Below, one piece after another: positions 20,511-29,015 of a stretch of 64,000 bases of DNA. Within the stretch, counting starts at the first letter, position 1. Every line of letters starts with the position of its first letter. The translations under genes were made by a program, and so were the position numbers. The stretch covers positions 1 through 64,000 of the forward strand of contig NZ_JGVW01000099.1 of NCBI RefSeq assembly GCF_000687455.2. The letters run 5' to 3'. This DNA comes from Burkholderia sp. lig30. Lineage in GTDB: Bacteria > Pseudomonadota > Gammaproteobacteria > Burkholderiales > Burkholderiaceae. The notes below the pieces were generated by a model that saw only the letters and a list, made by a program, of their open reading frames with translations, did not search any database and was not told the DNA's origin.

Positions 20511-22115
20511 TTAGACGCCGACGCCTTCGAGAATCTCGTTCTCATCGCGCGATTCACGCTCGTCGAGATACTCGGTACGGTAGCCGGTGTTCACGCCCCA
20601 GTAATAGAACACGAGCGAGATGGACGCGACGATCGCCATGTCCCAGCCGTACGGCAGCAGGCCGTGACCGCCGAATTCCTTGCTGCCGATCAGCGACAGC
20701 ACGGCCATTGTCGGCAGGTACGCGACGAGCCACCATGCGGCCTTCAGGTCGCGGCCCCAGCCGCCCCAGCCCGACTTGCCCTGGAAATAGAAGTACACCG
20801 GCAGCGCGACGACCATCAGCAGGATGATCTCGCCCGTCAGCGGCCACTTCGCCCAGTACAGGATCAGCGACGCACAGACGAACGCGAACGGCGCGATGAA
20901 GCCCATGCCCGGGATCGCCAGCGGACGGTCGAGATCCGTCGCCGCGCGGCGCAGCGCCATCAGGCTGACCGGGCCGGTCAGGTACGAGATCACCGTCGCG
21001 ACCGAGATAACCGCCGCGAGCGAGCTCCAGCCGCGGAAGAAGAACAGGAACACGAACGACACCAGCAGGTTGAACCACATCGCGTTGCGCGGCACGCCAT
21101 AGAACGGGTGCACGTTGCCGAACATCTTCGGCATCGTGTTGTTGCGCTCCATCGCGTAGATCATGCGGGTGGTCGTCGCCATGTAGGTCGTGCCGGTGCC
21201 GCTCGGGCTGATGAACGCGTCGACGTACAGCAGGATCGCGAGCCAGTTCAGGTTCAGCGCGAGCGCCAGTTCCGCGAACGGCGACTTGAAGTCGAAGTGC
21301 GACCAGCCCTTCGCGATGTCGGCCGGGTTCACGGCGCCGATGTATGCGACCTGCAGCAGCACGTAGATCACGAGCGCGAGCAGGATCGACGTGATCACCG
21401 CGAACGGCACGCTGCGCGCCGGGTTGCGCGCTTCGCCCGCGAGGTTGATCGGGCTCTGGAAACCGTTGAACGCGAACACGATGCCGCTCGTCGCGACCGC
21501 GGTCAGCACTGCCGACCAGCCGTACGGCGCAAAGGTCGAATTCGTGGCCGTGCCGAGGTTCTCCGCATGGAAGCTCGACATCATCAGGCCGAGGATCGTG
21601 AGGCCCGGGATCACGAACTTGAAGATCGTGATCGCCGTGTTCGCGCGCGCGAACACCTTCACGCCCCAGTAGTTCAGCAGGAAGTAGACGATCACCAGCG
21701 CGGCCGACAACAACAGGCCGGGGGGAGTCAGCTCACCATGGATGAACAGGTTGTGCGCCCATTCGTAGGGCCAGGTGCTCATGTACTGGATCGACGCCTC
21801 GGCTTCGATCGGGATCACCGATACGATCGCGATCCAGTTCGCCCACGCGCTGATGAAGCCGACGAGCGCGCCATGCGAGTAGCGCGCGTAGCGGACCATG
21901 CCGCCGGATTCGGGGAACATCGCGCCCAGCTCTGCGTACGTCAGCGCAATCGCGAGAATCACGACCGCACCGATGATCCACGCGCAGATCGCGGCGGGGC
22001 CGGCGATCTTGGCGGCTTTCCAGGCGCCGAACAGCCAGCCCGAACCGATAATCGAACCCAGCCCGGTCAGCATCAATGCAAACGGGCCAATGTTCCGTTG
22101 AATAGAACTCTTCAC
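20511..22115 (-). CDS. APC family amino acid permease
   Basis: A 534-residue inner-membrane permease with about 13 hydrophobic segments. Helix 1 carries the substrate motif GLGSIIGSGWLFG. GFQSPINLAGEARNP around the middle is the conserved helix-6/loop motif of the APC superfamily. The C-terminal cytosolic tail is acidic (DERESRDENEILEGVGV). It resembles aspartate/proton-type (YveA/AspT-like) transporters of this branch, but I cannot name the substrate. It is monocistronic, with the shared terminator behind it and a 434-bp divergent spacer in front. Confidence 0.87.
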   Translation of the reverse strand: MKSSIQRNIGPFALMLTGLGSIIGSGWLFGAWKAAKIAGPAAICAWIIGAVVILAIALTYAELGAMFPESGGMVRYARYSHGALVGFISAWANWIAIVSVIPIEAEASIQYMSTWPYEWAHNLFIHGELTPPGLLLSAALVIVYFLLNYWGVKVFARANTAITIFKFVIPGLTILGLMMSSFHAENLGTATNSTFAPYGWSAVLTAVATSGIVFAFNGFQSPINLAGEARNPARSVPFAVITSILLALVIYVLLQVAYIGAVNPADIAKGWSHFDFKSPFAELALALNLNWLAILLYVDAFISPSGTGTTYMATTTRMIYAMERNNTMPKMFGNVHPFYGVPRNAMWFNLLVSFVFLFFFRGWSSLAAVISVATVISYLTGPVSLMALRRAATDLDRPLAIPGMGFIAPFAFVCASLILYWAKWPLTGEIILLMVVALPVYFYFQGKSGWGGWGRDLKAAWWLVAYLPTMAVLSLIGSKEFGGHGLLPYGWDMAIVASISLVFYYWGVNTGYRTEYLDERESRDENEILEGVGV

Positions 22116-22549
22116 ATCCTCTCCTGTGTCTCAAAAAGCACGGTCGGCACACAACCCGGGATCGGCTCGGGTTGCAGCACACATGCCTTCTTGGGGGGAC
22201 GGATCACCCGATCGGGGCAACCCAAATCCACGCGGCGCGTAGTTTACCGGTTGCACCTCGAAGATGGCGCCAAAGTTGATCTCCCCCTACAAAATTTTCG
22301 AGACATTCGCAAGCTTTGTAAGCAAAAAACTCCACGAATCTCGGAAATAACCCTGAGACAGCAGAAATCCGGTTGACCGGGGAAAAATTTAGCCGTATAA
22401 AGAACAACGCAGGATTTCAAGCGGCGAGTGAATAGGTTCTTTCGTAGTTCGCCCATCAACGGTACTCCGGTTGGTCCCATTACCCCCTTCCTTGATTTTC
22501 ATGCACTCCTGGGCTTCGGCCCCGTTTTACCTTTTTAGGAACAAGTAAT
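22116..22549. other. Divergent spacer: permease upstream region and csp leader
   Basis: A 434-bp non-coding region with markedly lower GC content than the rest of the window, especially 22250-22480. It holds a consensus sigma-70 promoter (22373-22401) reading toward the cold-shock gene, and the long csp leader. The permease promoter should lie near 22120-22250, but no clear hexamers were seen. Confidence 0.7.
22373..22401 (+). promoter_or_regulatory. Sigma-70 promoter of the cold-shock gene
   Basis: -35 TTGACC (22373-22378) and -10 TATAAA (22396-22401) are separated by exactly 17 bp. Transcription starting near 22408 would give an mRNA leader of ~142 nt before the csp ATG. Such a long leader is typical of temperature-responsive csp mRNAs. 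Confidence 0.8.
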
Positions 22550-22753
22550 ATGGCAACCGGCACCGTCAAGTGGTTCAACGACGCAAAGGGCTTCGGCTTC
22601 ATCACCCCGGAAGGCGGCGGCGACGATCTGTTCGCGCACTTCTCGGAAATCCGCAGCGAAGGTTTCAAGACGCTGCAAGAAAACCAGAAGGTCGAGTTCG
22701 AAGTGAAGACCGGCCCGAAGGGTCTGCAAGCAGCGAACATCAAGCCGCTGTAA
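22550..22753 (+). CDS. Cold-shock domain protein (CspA family)
   Basis: A 67-residue single cold-shock domain that binds single-stranded RNA/DNA. The RNP1 motif KGFGFITP and the RNP2-like DLFAHFSEI are both present, and [11 protein letters not shown] opens the fold. AGGAACAAGT precedes the ATG. It is monocistronic, with a strong promoter, a long leader and an immediate terminator, as expected for a highly expressed csp. The paralogue number in the genome is unknown, so no specific csp letter is assigned. Confidence 0.96.
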   Translation: MATGTVKWFNDAKGFGFITPEGGGDDLFAHFSEIRSEGFKTLQENQKVEFEVKTGPKGLQAANIKPL

Positions 22754-22776
22754 GTTCAGCGCGAGATTTCGTCTGA

Positions 22777-22812
22777 CGAAAAAAGCCCCGCTTCGGCGGG
22801 GCTTTTGTTTTT
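22777..22812. terminator. Bidirectional terminator between csp and hsp70-like gene
   Basis: An 11-bp stem AAAAGCCCCGC (22781-22791) with its complement at 22796-22806 is closed by a stable TTCG tetraloop. T-rich tails are present on both strands. Confidence 0.92.
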
Positions 22813-22828
22813 CTGGCGACGCGCGCGG

Positions 22829-22879
22829 CCGGCCACACCTCGCCGGCCGCACCTCGCCGGCCGCACCTAGCCGGCCGCG
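22829..22879. repeat. 14-bp tandem repeat, ~3.5 copies
   Basis: The unit CCGGCCRCACCTCG occurs at 22829, 22843 and 22857, with a partial fourth copy just before the stop codon of the Hsp70-like gene. Copies differ by one or two bases. Copy number could vary between strains. Confidence 0.8.
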
Positions 22880-22880
22880 T

Positions 22881-24131
22881 TCAGCCAAACAGGCGCTGCG
22901 CGTGGATGCCGAGCCCGGTCGCCACGCTCGCGAGGCGGTCGCCGAACACCGGCTGCGCGTCGGCGAACGCCGCCGCCAGCGCGCCCGACAGGAACGCGAG
23001 TCCGGTCGAGCCGCCGGTGAAATACAGCGCGCCGACGTCGCGCGGCGCGACGCCCGCCAGCCGCACGGTCTCGCGCGCGGCCTCGACGATCCGCGCGGTG
23101 TCGTCGCGGCTCGCGTCGATCAGCAGGTTCGCGTCGAACGCGATCTGCAGATCCTCCTCGACATCGTTCAGGTCGATCATCGTCTCCCCGCCCGCAGCAA
23201 CACCGATCTTCGCTTCTTCCGCGCGCGCCGCGAGCGCATGCCCGAGGCGCCGCTCGACCACTCGCACGAGGCGCTCGAAATGCCGCGCGTCGCGGTAAAG
23301 ATGCCGCATCAGCTTCAGCTCGCCGAGCCGCTTCGGCGTGTAGACGGTATTGATCAGGTGCCAGGTCGCGAGATCGAAGTAGATCCGGTTCGGCAGCTCG
23401 CGCCCTTCGGGATCGAGCGACCGGTAGCCGAACGCCGGCAGGATCGCCGACAGCTCGACGCGCCGGTCGTAGTCGGTGCCGGCGACGTGCACGCCGTGGT
23501 GCGCGAGCACGTCGTCCTTGCGTTCGAGCCGCTGCATCCGTGCCGGGCCGACCCGCACCAGCGAGAAGTCCGAGGTGCCGCCGCCGATGTCGGCGACGAG
23601 CACGAGCCGCTCGTCCGTCTGGCGCGACTCGTAATCGAACGCCGCCGCGATCGGCTCGTACTGAAAATGCACGTCGGCGAGCCCGACCGACCGCGCGGCC
23701 GCCTCGAGCTGCTGCTCGGCGAGGCGGTCGGCGCGCGGATCGTCGTCGACGAAGAACACCGGCCGGCCAAGCACCGCGCGGCCGATCGGCGCACCCGCAC
23801 AGGTCTCGGCCTTCTGCTTCAGGTGCCGCAGGAAGCGCGCGATGATCTCGGTGTAGGCGATCGCGGAGCCGTCGCCGAGATCGGTCGTCGTCTCGGCGAG
23901 CGGCGAGCCGAGGATGCTCTTCATCGAGCGCATCAGGCGGCCGTCGAAGCCGTCGATATACGACGCGAGCGCCGCTCGGCCGTATTCGAGCGTCTGCTCG
24001 TCGCTGTTGAAGAAAATTGCGGTCGGCAGGGTCAGGTGGTCGCCCTCGACGGGCGCAAGCCGCATGCCGTTGCCGTGCGGCAACGCCACCGCGGAATTGG
24101 ACGTGCCGAAATCGATCGCGCAGTAAGTCAT
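22881..24131 (-). CDS. Hsp70-family ATPase domain protein (YegD-like)
   Basis: A 416-residue protein with the actin/Hsp70 ATPase fold but no room for a full substrate-binding domain. Phosphate-1 motif DFGTSNSAVA is at residues 7-16, phosphate-2 ADIGGGTSDFSLV near the middle, and adenosine motif YFTGGSTGLAFL near the C-terminus. Length and motif spelling match YegD, an Hsp70 homologue of unknown role. The C-terminal half contains an extra DIATWH-type region characteristic of that group. It is monocistronic. Confidence 0.88.
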   Translation of the reverse strand: MTYCAIDFGTSNSAVALPHGNGMRLAPVEGDHLTLPTAIFFNSDEQTLEYGRAALASYIDGFDGRLMRSMKSILGSPLAETTTDLGDGSAIAYTEIIARFLRHLKQKAETCAGAPIGRAVLGRPVFFVDDDPRADRLAEQQLEAAARSVGLADVHFQYEPIAAAFDYESRQTDERLVLVADIGGGTSDFSLVRVGPARMQRLERKDDVLAHHGVHVAGTDYDRRVELSAILPAFGYRSLDPEGRELPNRIYFDLATWHLINTVYTPKRLGELKLMRHLYRDARHFERLVRVVERRLGHALAARAEEAKIGVAAGGETMIDLNDVEEDLQIAFDANLLIDASRDDTARIVEAARETVRLAGVAPRDVGALYFTGGSTGLAFLSGALAAAFADAQPVFGDRLASVATGLGIHAQRLFG

Positions 24132-24371
24132 GGCAAGAGCCGCCGCATGGCAGGCGCGAAAACGGGAAAGGACGGGCTTTTTATCACGAAGCCCACGGGA
24201 TCACAACCGGGCGGCGGCACGCCGCCGCTGCCGTTGCGCGCAACGCCGGCGCCAGTTGGCGCACGCGGCCCGGCATGCCGGGCCGCGCCGCCTATCCAGC
24301 CCCGATATCGGCGCACGTGAAGCGCCGACGCGGCGCGCCGGCCGGGCAGCACGGTTCGCGGTTCGGAGGCG

Positions 24372-24977
24372 TTATGCCGCGCTCGAGAAACCCTTCTTCC
24401 ACGCGCCGGCGTACGCCACCTCGCCGATCGGATGGCGCGTGCGCGGCGCTTTCTCGCGTTCGCGCAGCACCGGGTCGAGCTTGTCGACGTCACCGTAGTG
24501 GCCGAGCGAGATGATCGCCGGAATCGCCACGTCCGCCGGAATCTCGAACGCATCACGGAACGCGTTGGCATCGAAACCGCTCATCTGGTGCGCAGCAAGC
24601 CCGAGCGCGTGCGCCTGCAGCACCAGCGACATCGCCGCGGCGCCCGCATCGTACAGTGCGGTATGGCTCGGCTCGCCCTTCGACGTCAGCGTGTGCGCGG
24701 TGACCGCGATGAGCACCGGCGCGGGCGCGTTCCAGCCCTGGTTGAACGGCACGAGCGTCGCGAACGCGCGCTTGAACGCCGTTTCGTCCTGCGCGCGGTC
24801 GAATACGATGAAGCGCCACGGCTGTGCGTTGTACGCGGACGGCGCCCAGCGCGCCGCCTCGAGCACCGCGTGCAGGTGTGCCGGGCTGACGGGCTCGCTC
24901 GAATAGGCGCGCGGGCTCCAGCGGCCCGCGATCAGTTCGTGAATCGAAACAGTGGTGGGAGCAGGTTTGACGGACAT
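24372..24977 (-). CDS. Nitroreductase family protein
   Basis: A 201-residue FMN-dependent oxidoreductase of the nitroreductase fold. The FMN-binding pieces are RWSPRAYSS near residues 19-27, EAARWAPSAYNAQPWRFIV (~43-61) and the LGHYGDVD segment near 170. ATG 24977 has GAGGATC upstream and is preferred to frames reaching 25064. Relatives reduce nitro groups or quinones with NAD(P)H; the natural substrate is not evident. It lies downstream of the MFS gene on the same strand, separated by a hairpin. Confidence 0.88.
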   Translation of the reverse strand: MSVKPAPTTVSIHELIAGRWSPRAYSSEPVSPAHLHAVLEAARWAPSAYNAQPWRFIVFDRAQDETAFKRAFATLVPFNQGWNAPAPVLIAVTAHTLTSKGEPSHTALYDAGAAAMSLVLQAHALGLAAHQMSGFDANAFRDAFEIPADVAIPAIISLGHYGDVDKLDPVLREREKAPRTRHPIGEVAYAGAWKKGFSSAA

Positions 24978-25090
24978 GCAGATCCTCGCTGACATCGGTG
25001 AAGGGGCGCGAACGCCCGGCGAACCGCAAGCATAACCGCTTGCGATGACACGTGCCGCCTCCATCCGGTCAATGCATATCGCGTCGGGTG

Positions 25091-25123
25091 CAAAAGTCCG
25101 GGCCGGACAGCGCCCGGCCCGGA
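25091..25123 (-). terminator. Probable terminator after the MFS gene
   Basis: A 9-bp stem GTCCGGGCC/GGCCCGGAC (25096-25104 with 25115-25123) is followed on the minus strand by TTTT. It would separate the MFS transcript from the nitroreductase gene. Confidence 0.6.
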
Positions 25124-25128
25124 CCCGC

Positions 25129-26418
25129 TCAGAGCGCCTGCGCGACCGTGCGCGCCGACCCCCGGTTGATCCGCAGCACGATCAGCGCGCCGACGAGGCA
25201 CAGACCGCCCGAGATCATCGACGCGACCGTGTAGGTGCCGAGACTTGCGCGCAGCATCCCGGCGCCGAGCGCCGCGAACGCCGCGCCGAGCTGGTGGCCC
25301 GCGACGATCCAGCCGAACACGATCGGCGCGGATGCCTTGCCGAACACGTCGGTCGCGAGGCGCACGGTCGGCGGCACGGTCGCGATCCAGTCGAGGCCGT
25401 AGAACACCGCGAACAGCGGCAGGCCGAAGAAGTCGATGCCGAACGCATGCGGCAGGTAGATCAACGACAGCCCGCGCAGGCCGTAATACCAGAACAGCAG
25501 CACGCGGCTGTCATAGCGGTCGGACAGCCAGCCGGACAGCGTCGTGCCGAACAGGTCGAACACGCCCATCGCGGCGAGCAGCGAGGCGCCCTGCACTTGC
25601 GTCATCCCGTAGTCGCTGCACATCGCGATCAGGTGGGTGCCGACGTAGCCATTGGTGCTCGCGCCGCAGATGAAAAAGCTGAAGAACAGCAGCCAGAAGT
25701 CGCGCGAGCGGCTCGCGCGCAGCAGCGTGCCGAACGCGACGGCGAGCGGGTTCTGCTTGCCAGTGTCGGCGGCGGCCGGCGCACTGGCTGGCTCGCCGTA
25801 CGGGCGCAGCGCGACGTCGGCGGGACGCTCGGGCAGCAGCAGCGCGACGAGTGGAATCACGACGGCCGCCGCCAGCGCGACGACCAGCACGACCGGCCGC
25901 CAGCCGTGATGCTGCGCGATCGCCGCGAGCATCGGCAGGAACACGAGCTGGCCGGTCGCCGTGCTCGCGGTGAGGATGCCCATCACCAGGCCGCGCCGCG
26001 CATGGAACCAGCGCGTGACGAAGGTCGCCGACAACGTGAGCGCGACCACGCCAGTCGAGCAGCCGACCATCAGGCCCCAGATCAGCACCATCTGCCAGGC
26101 CGCCATCATCATTGACGACAGTGCGACGCCTGCGCTCATCGTCGCGAGCGCGACGAGGATTGTCGGCCGCAGCCCGAAGCGCTGCATCGCGGCGGCCGCG
26201 AATGGCCCCGTCAGGCCGTACAGCGCGATGTTCACCGAGATCGCGAGCGAGATCGTCGCGCGGCTCCAGCCCAGTTCGCGCTCGAGCGGCACCATCAGCA
26301 CGCTCGGCGTCGCGCGCGTGCCGGCCGCCGCCAGCAGGATCAGGAACACCACCGCCGCCGCCAGCCACCCATAATGGAATCGCCCGCCGATTCGTCTTGC
26401 CGCCCAGTTCATGTCCAT
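25129..26418 (-). CDS. MFS transporter (oxalate/formate or monocarboxylate-type fold)
   Basis: A 429-residue major facilitator with 12 predicted helices. The opening WAARRIGGRFHYGWLAAAVVFL and the helix 2-3 region resemble the MFS_1 OFA/monocarboxylate porter group. ATG 26418 has CGGGAG upstream; a second Met follows two codons later. It is divergent from a TetR-type regulator with a paired palindromic operator between them. Regulated efflux or import of a small organic compound is therefore likely (inference). Confidence 0.85.
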   Translation of the reverse strand: MDMNWAARRIGGRFHYGWLAAAVVFLILLAAAGTRATPSVLMVPLERELGWSRATISLAISVNIALYGLTGPFAAAAMQRFGLRPTILVALATMSAGVALSSMMMAAWQMVLIWGLMVGCSTGVVALTLSATFVTRWFHARRGLVMGILTASTATGQLVFLPMLAAIAQHHGWRPVVLVVALAAAVVIPLVALLLPERPADVALRPYGEPASAPAAADTGKQNPLAVAFGTLLRASRSRDFWLLFFSFFICGASTNGYVGTHLIAMCSDYGMTQVQGASLLAAMGVFDLFGTTLSGWLSDRYDSRVLLFWYYGLRGLSLIYLPHAFGIDFFGLPLFAVFYGLDWIATVPPTVRLATDVFGKASAPIVFGWIVAGHQLGAAFAALGAGMLRASLGTYTVASMISGGLCLVGALIVLRINRGSARTVAQAL

Positions 26419-26506
26419 GTTCTCCCGGGAGCGGCATCCGTCGCCGCCTGCGCTGCAGGCCCACGCCACGGATACGCTCGGAAAAAGAGTGTCGATGCGA
26501 TCGAAT

Positions 26507-26556
26507 GTTACCGATCGGTCACAAGCTGGTTGCGATCGTAGTGACTGACCGGTAAC
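26507..26556. promoter_or_regulatory. Paired palindromic operator between MFS and TetR genes
   Basis: GTTACCGATCGGTCAC (26507-26522) and GTGACTGACCGGTAAC (26541-26556) are inverted copies with two differences. Each is itself nearly palindromic around CCGATCGG or its equivalent. This is the usual form and place of a TetR-family operator controlling both divergent genes. Binding by the adjacent regulator is inferred. Confidence 0.75.
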
Positions 26557-26590
26557 ATGTCAAGCAGTCAATTTCGTCGTCGAGGGCAGC

Positions 26591-27211
26591 ATGTCCGGCA
26601 CCGAGGCCACCAAGCCCGCATCGCAGCGTCAGCGCCGGCCGGTCGCGGGCGCCACCGCGCACGAGCATCTGCTGCGCGCCGCCGAGGCGCTGTTCTACCG
26701 GGAAGGCGTGCGCGCGGTCGGCGTCGACGCGGTCGTCGAGCTCGCGGGCGTCAACAAGATGAGCCTGTACCGGCAGTTCTCGTCAAAGGACGAACTGATC
26801 CTCGCGTATCTGGATCGCATGGACGCGTGCTTTTTCGAGCGTTTCGACGCGAGCGTCGCGAAGCATCCGGGCAACCCGAAAGCGCAGTTGATCCAGTATT
26901 TCGTCGATCTCGCCGAACGCGCGACACAGAAGGACTATCGCGGCTGTCCGTTCGTCAACGTCGCGGCCGAATTTCCGGACGCGTCGCATCCGGCGCGCGA
27001 GCGCGTCGCGCAGAACAAGGAACGGCTGATGGCACGGCTCGTCGCGCTGTGCGGCAGCGCCGGCGCGCGCGCGCCGCAGGCGCTCGCCGATGCGCTCGCG
27101 CTCGTCATCGAGGGGATCTATGCGGCGAGCCAGACCTACCGGCACGGCACGACGCCGATCGGCACCGCGCCGGCGCTGGTGCGGCAACTGATCGAAGCCG
27201 CCTGCGCGTAA
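26591..27211 (+). CDS. TetR/AcrR family regulator
   Basis: A 206-residue repressor. The helix-turn-helix domain spans ~22-70: HLLRAAEALFYREGVRAVGVDAVVELAGVNKMSLYRQFSSKDEL is the classic TetR motif. The C-terminal ligand domain contains YRGCPFVNVAAEFPD, seen in a subgroup regulating efflux or redox genes. The ATG at 26591 follows GAGGG. It should repress the divergent MFS gene and itself through the paired operator; the ligand is unknown. Confidence 0.9.
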   Translation: MSGTEATKPASQRQRRPVAGATAHEHLLRAAEALFYREGVRAVGVDAVVELAGVNKMSLYRQFSSKDELILAYLDRMDACFFERFDASVAKHPGNPKAQLIQYFVDLAERATQKDYRGCPFVNVAAEFPDASHPARERVAQNKERLMARLVALCGSAGARAPQALADALALVIEGIYAASQTYRHGTTPIGTAPALVRQLIEAACA

Positions 27212-27385
27212 GCGGGCCGGGGACGCGATGCGCCACCCGCACGCGAACGAATCCGTCGTTGCATCGGGGGCGAGCCGCCCCATGACCAGGCCGCGCCGCA
27301 CACCGAGCGACCGGTCGCCACACGACGCGCGGAGCGGCCGCCACGCTCGCTACAATGCGGACTTCACCGCCGAATCCGACCTGAC

Positions 27386-27958
27386 ATGACCGACACCCGC
27401 CCCGCCTCGAACGACGACATCCTCGCCGCCACCCGGCACTGGCTCGCGCGTGCGGTGATCGGGCTCAACCTGTGCCCGTTCGCGAAGAGCGTCTACGTGA
27501 AGGACCAGGTGCGCTACGCGATCAGCGAAGCGACGACGCTCGAGGACGCGCTCGCCGGTCTCGAAACCGAACTGCGTCTGCTCGAAGCAGCCGATCCGCA
27601 GCACATCGACACGACGCTGCTGATCTTTCCGCACGCATTCGCGGATTTCCTCGACTTCAACGACGCGCTGTTCTTCGCCGACCGCCTCGTGCGGCAGCTC
27701 AAGCTCGAAGGCCTGCTGCAGATCGCCAGCTTCCATCCGCAGTACCAGTTCGACGGCACGGAGCCGGACGACATCGAGAACTACACGAACCGCGCGCCGT
27801 ATCCGATCCTGCATCTGCTGCGCGAAGACAGCATCGCGCGCGCGGCCGCCGTGTTTCCCGACGCGTCGGATATCTACGAACGCAATCAAGAAACCCTGCG
27901 CCGCCTCGGCCTCGACGGCTGGCGTAAATGGATGAGCCGCCCCGGCGACGACGTCTAG
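27386..27958 (+). CDS. DUF1415 family protein
   Basis: A 190-residue soluble protein of the conserved DUF1415 family. The motif RAVIGLNLCPFAKSV near residue 22-36 contains a single conserved cysteine, and ASFHPQYQFDGTEPDDIENYTNRAPYP is the family signature. Biochemical function is unknown to me. It is monocistronic and convergent with the methyltransferase gene. Confidence 0.85.
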   Translation: MTDTRPASNDDILAATRHWLARAVIGLNLCPFAKSVYVKDQVRYAISEATTLEDALAGLETELRLLEAADPQHIDTTLLIFPHAFADFLDFNDALFFADRLVRQLKLEGLLQIASFHPQYQFDGTEPDDIENYTNRAPYPILHLLREDSIARAAAVFPDASDIYERNQETLRRLGLDGWRKWMSRPGDDV

Positions 27959-28034
27959 CGCCTGTTTCCGCGAATCACGCGAACAAGCCCCGGCGCCTGC
28001 CCGCGCCGGTATCCGGCCTGGCGCCGCGACCGGA

Positions 28035-28925
28035 TCAGTCGGCCGGCGTCGCCTCGGCCGCGGCCGGCTGCCCGCCGTCCGGCACGAAAAAGCGCTCGCG
28101 CAGGTCGGCGAGGCCGAACATGTCGAGAATTTCGTTCAGGCGCTCGCTCGGCCGCCGGCGCGGCAGGTTCTTGTACTGGGCGATGATCAGTTCGTTCTTC
28201 ATCGAGTGTTCCCAGCCGACCAGCTCGGTCACGCTCACCTGATAGCCGTGCGCCTCGAGTTGCAGGCAGCGCAGCACGTTGGTGATCTGGCTGCCGAACT
28301 CGCGCGTGTGCAGCGGGTGGCGCCACACTTCGGTCAGCGCGCTGGCGAGCGACTTGCCCTTGCTCCGCCGCAGCACGCCCGCGACTTCCGCCTGGCAGCA
28401 CGGCACGAGCACGATGTACCGCGCGTGCTTCGCGAGCGCGAAGCGGATCGCGTCGTCGGTCGCGGTGTCGCACGCGTGCAGCGCGGTGACGACGTCGACC
28501 GTCTGCGGCAGCCGCGGCGACGTGATCGAATCGGCCACCGACAGATTGACGAACGACATCCCGCGGAAACCGAGCCGCGCGGCCAGTTCCTCCGAGCGCG
28601 CGACCAGCTCCTCGCGGGTCTCGATCCCGTAGATGTGCGATGCGCAGCCCGGTGCACCGGCGCCCGGCTGCGACTTGAAGAACAGGTCGTACAGGATGAA
28701 GCCCAGATACGACTTGCCCGCGCCGTGATCGACGAGCGTGACGCTGCCGTTGTCCGCCTGCACGCTGGCCAGCAGCGGCTCGATGAACTGGAACAGGTGA
28801 TAGACCTGCTTCAGCTTGCGGCGGCTGTCCTGATTCATCTTGCCGTCGCGCGTGAGGATGTGCAGTTCCTTAAGCAGCTCGATCGACTGCTCCGGACGGA
28901 TTTCGTAGGTCTTGTTCGACATCAT
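28035..28925 (-). CDS. SAM-dependent methyltransferase (PF13679-like)
   Basis: A 296-residue protein. SAM-binding motif LVDHGAGKSYLGFILYDLF lies around residues 66-84. ATALHACDTATDDAI-type sequence (VTALHACDTATDDAI) and VPCCQAEVAGVLRR follow, as in the methyltransferase family that includes GSTCD/TRM13-like proteins. A cysteine pair (PCCQ) and the H-x-C-D motif are conserved there. The substrate is unknown, possibly RNA. Two adjacent Met codons (28925, 28922) are both possible starts. Confidence 0.82.
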   Translation of the reverse strand: MMSNKTYEIRPEQSIELLKELHILTRDGKMNQDSRRKLKQVYHLFQFIEPLLASVQADNGSVTLVDHGAGKSYLGFILYDLFFKSQPGAGAPGCASHIYGIETREELVARSEELAARLGFRGMSFVNLSVADSITSPRLPQTVDVVTALHACDTATDDAIRFALAKHARYIVLVPCCQAEVAGVLRRSKGKSLASALTEVWRHPLHTREFGSQITNVLRCLQLEAHGYQVSVTELVGWEHSMKNELIIAQYKNLPRRRPSERLNEILDMFGLADLRERFFVPDGGQPAAAEATPAD

Positions 28926-29015
28926 GGGGCGGTGCCGGGCCGCGCACGGTCAATGTGCGCGGCCCGGCAGCGGAAAATCGTGAGGAATGGCGTCAGTTTA
29001 CCGAAAACGCGCAGG

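Noticed and set aside
20664-22376. A 570-codon plus-strand frame opposite the APC permease
   Set aside because: The permease on the minus strand has membrane helices and family motifs. The opposite frame is rich in Asp/Arg/His and has no ribosome-binding site.
24132-24371. Hairpin GGGCTT...AAGCCC near 24174 as a terminator of the nitroreductase gene
   Set aside because: It lies on the far side of the Hsp70-like gene start, is only 6 bp, and does not follow any gene end in the right direction.
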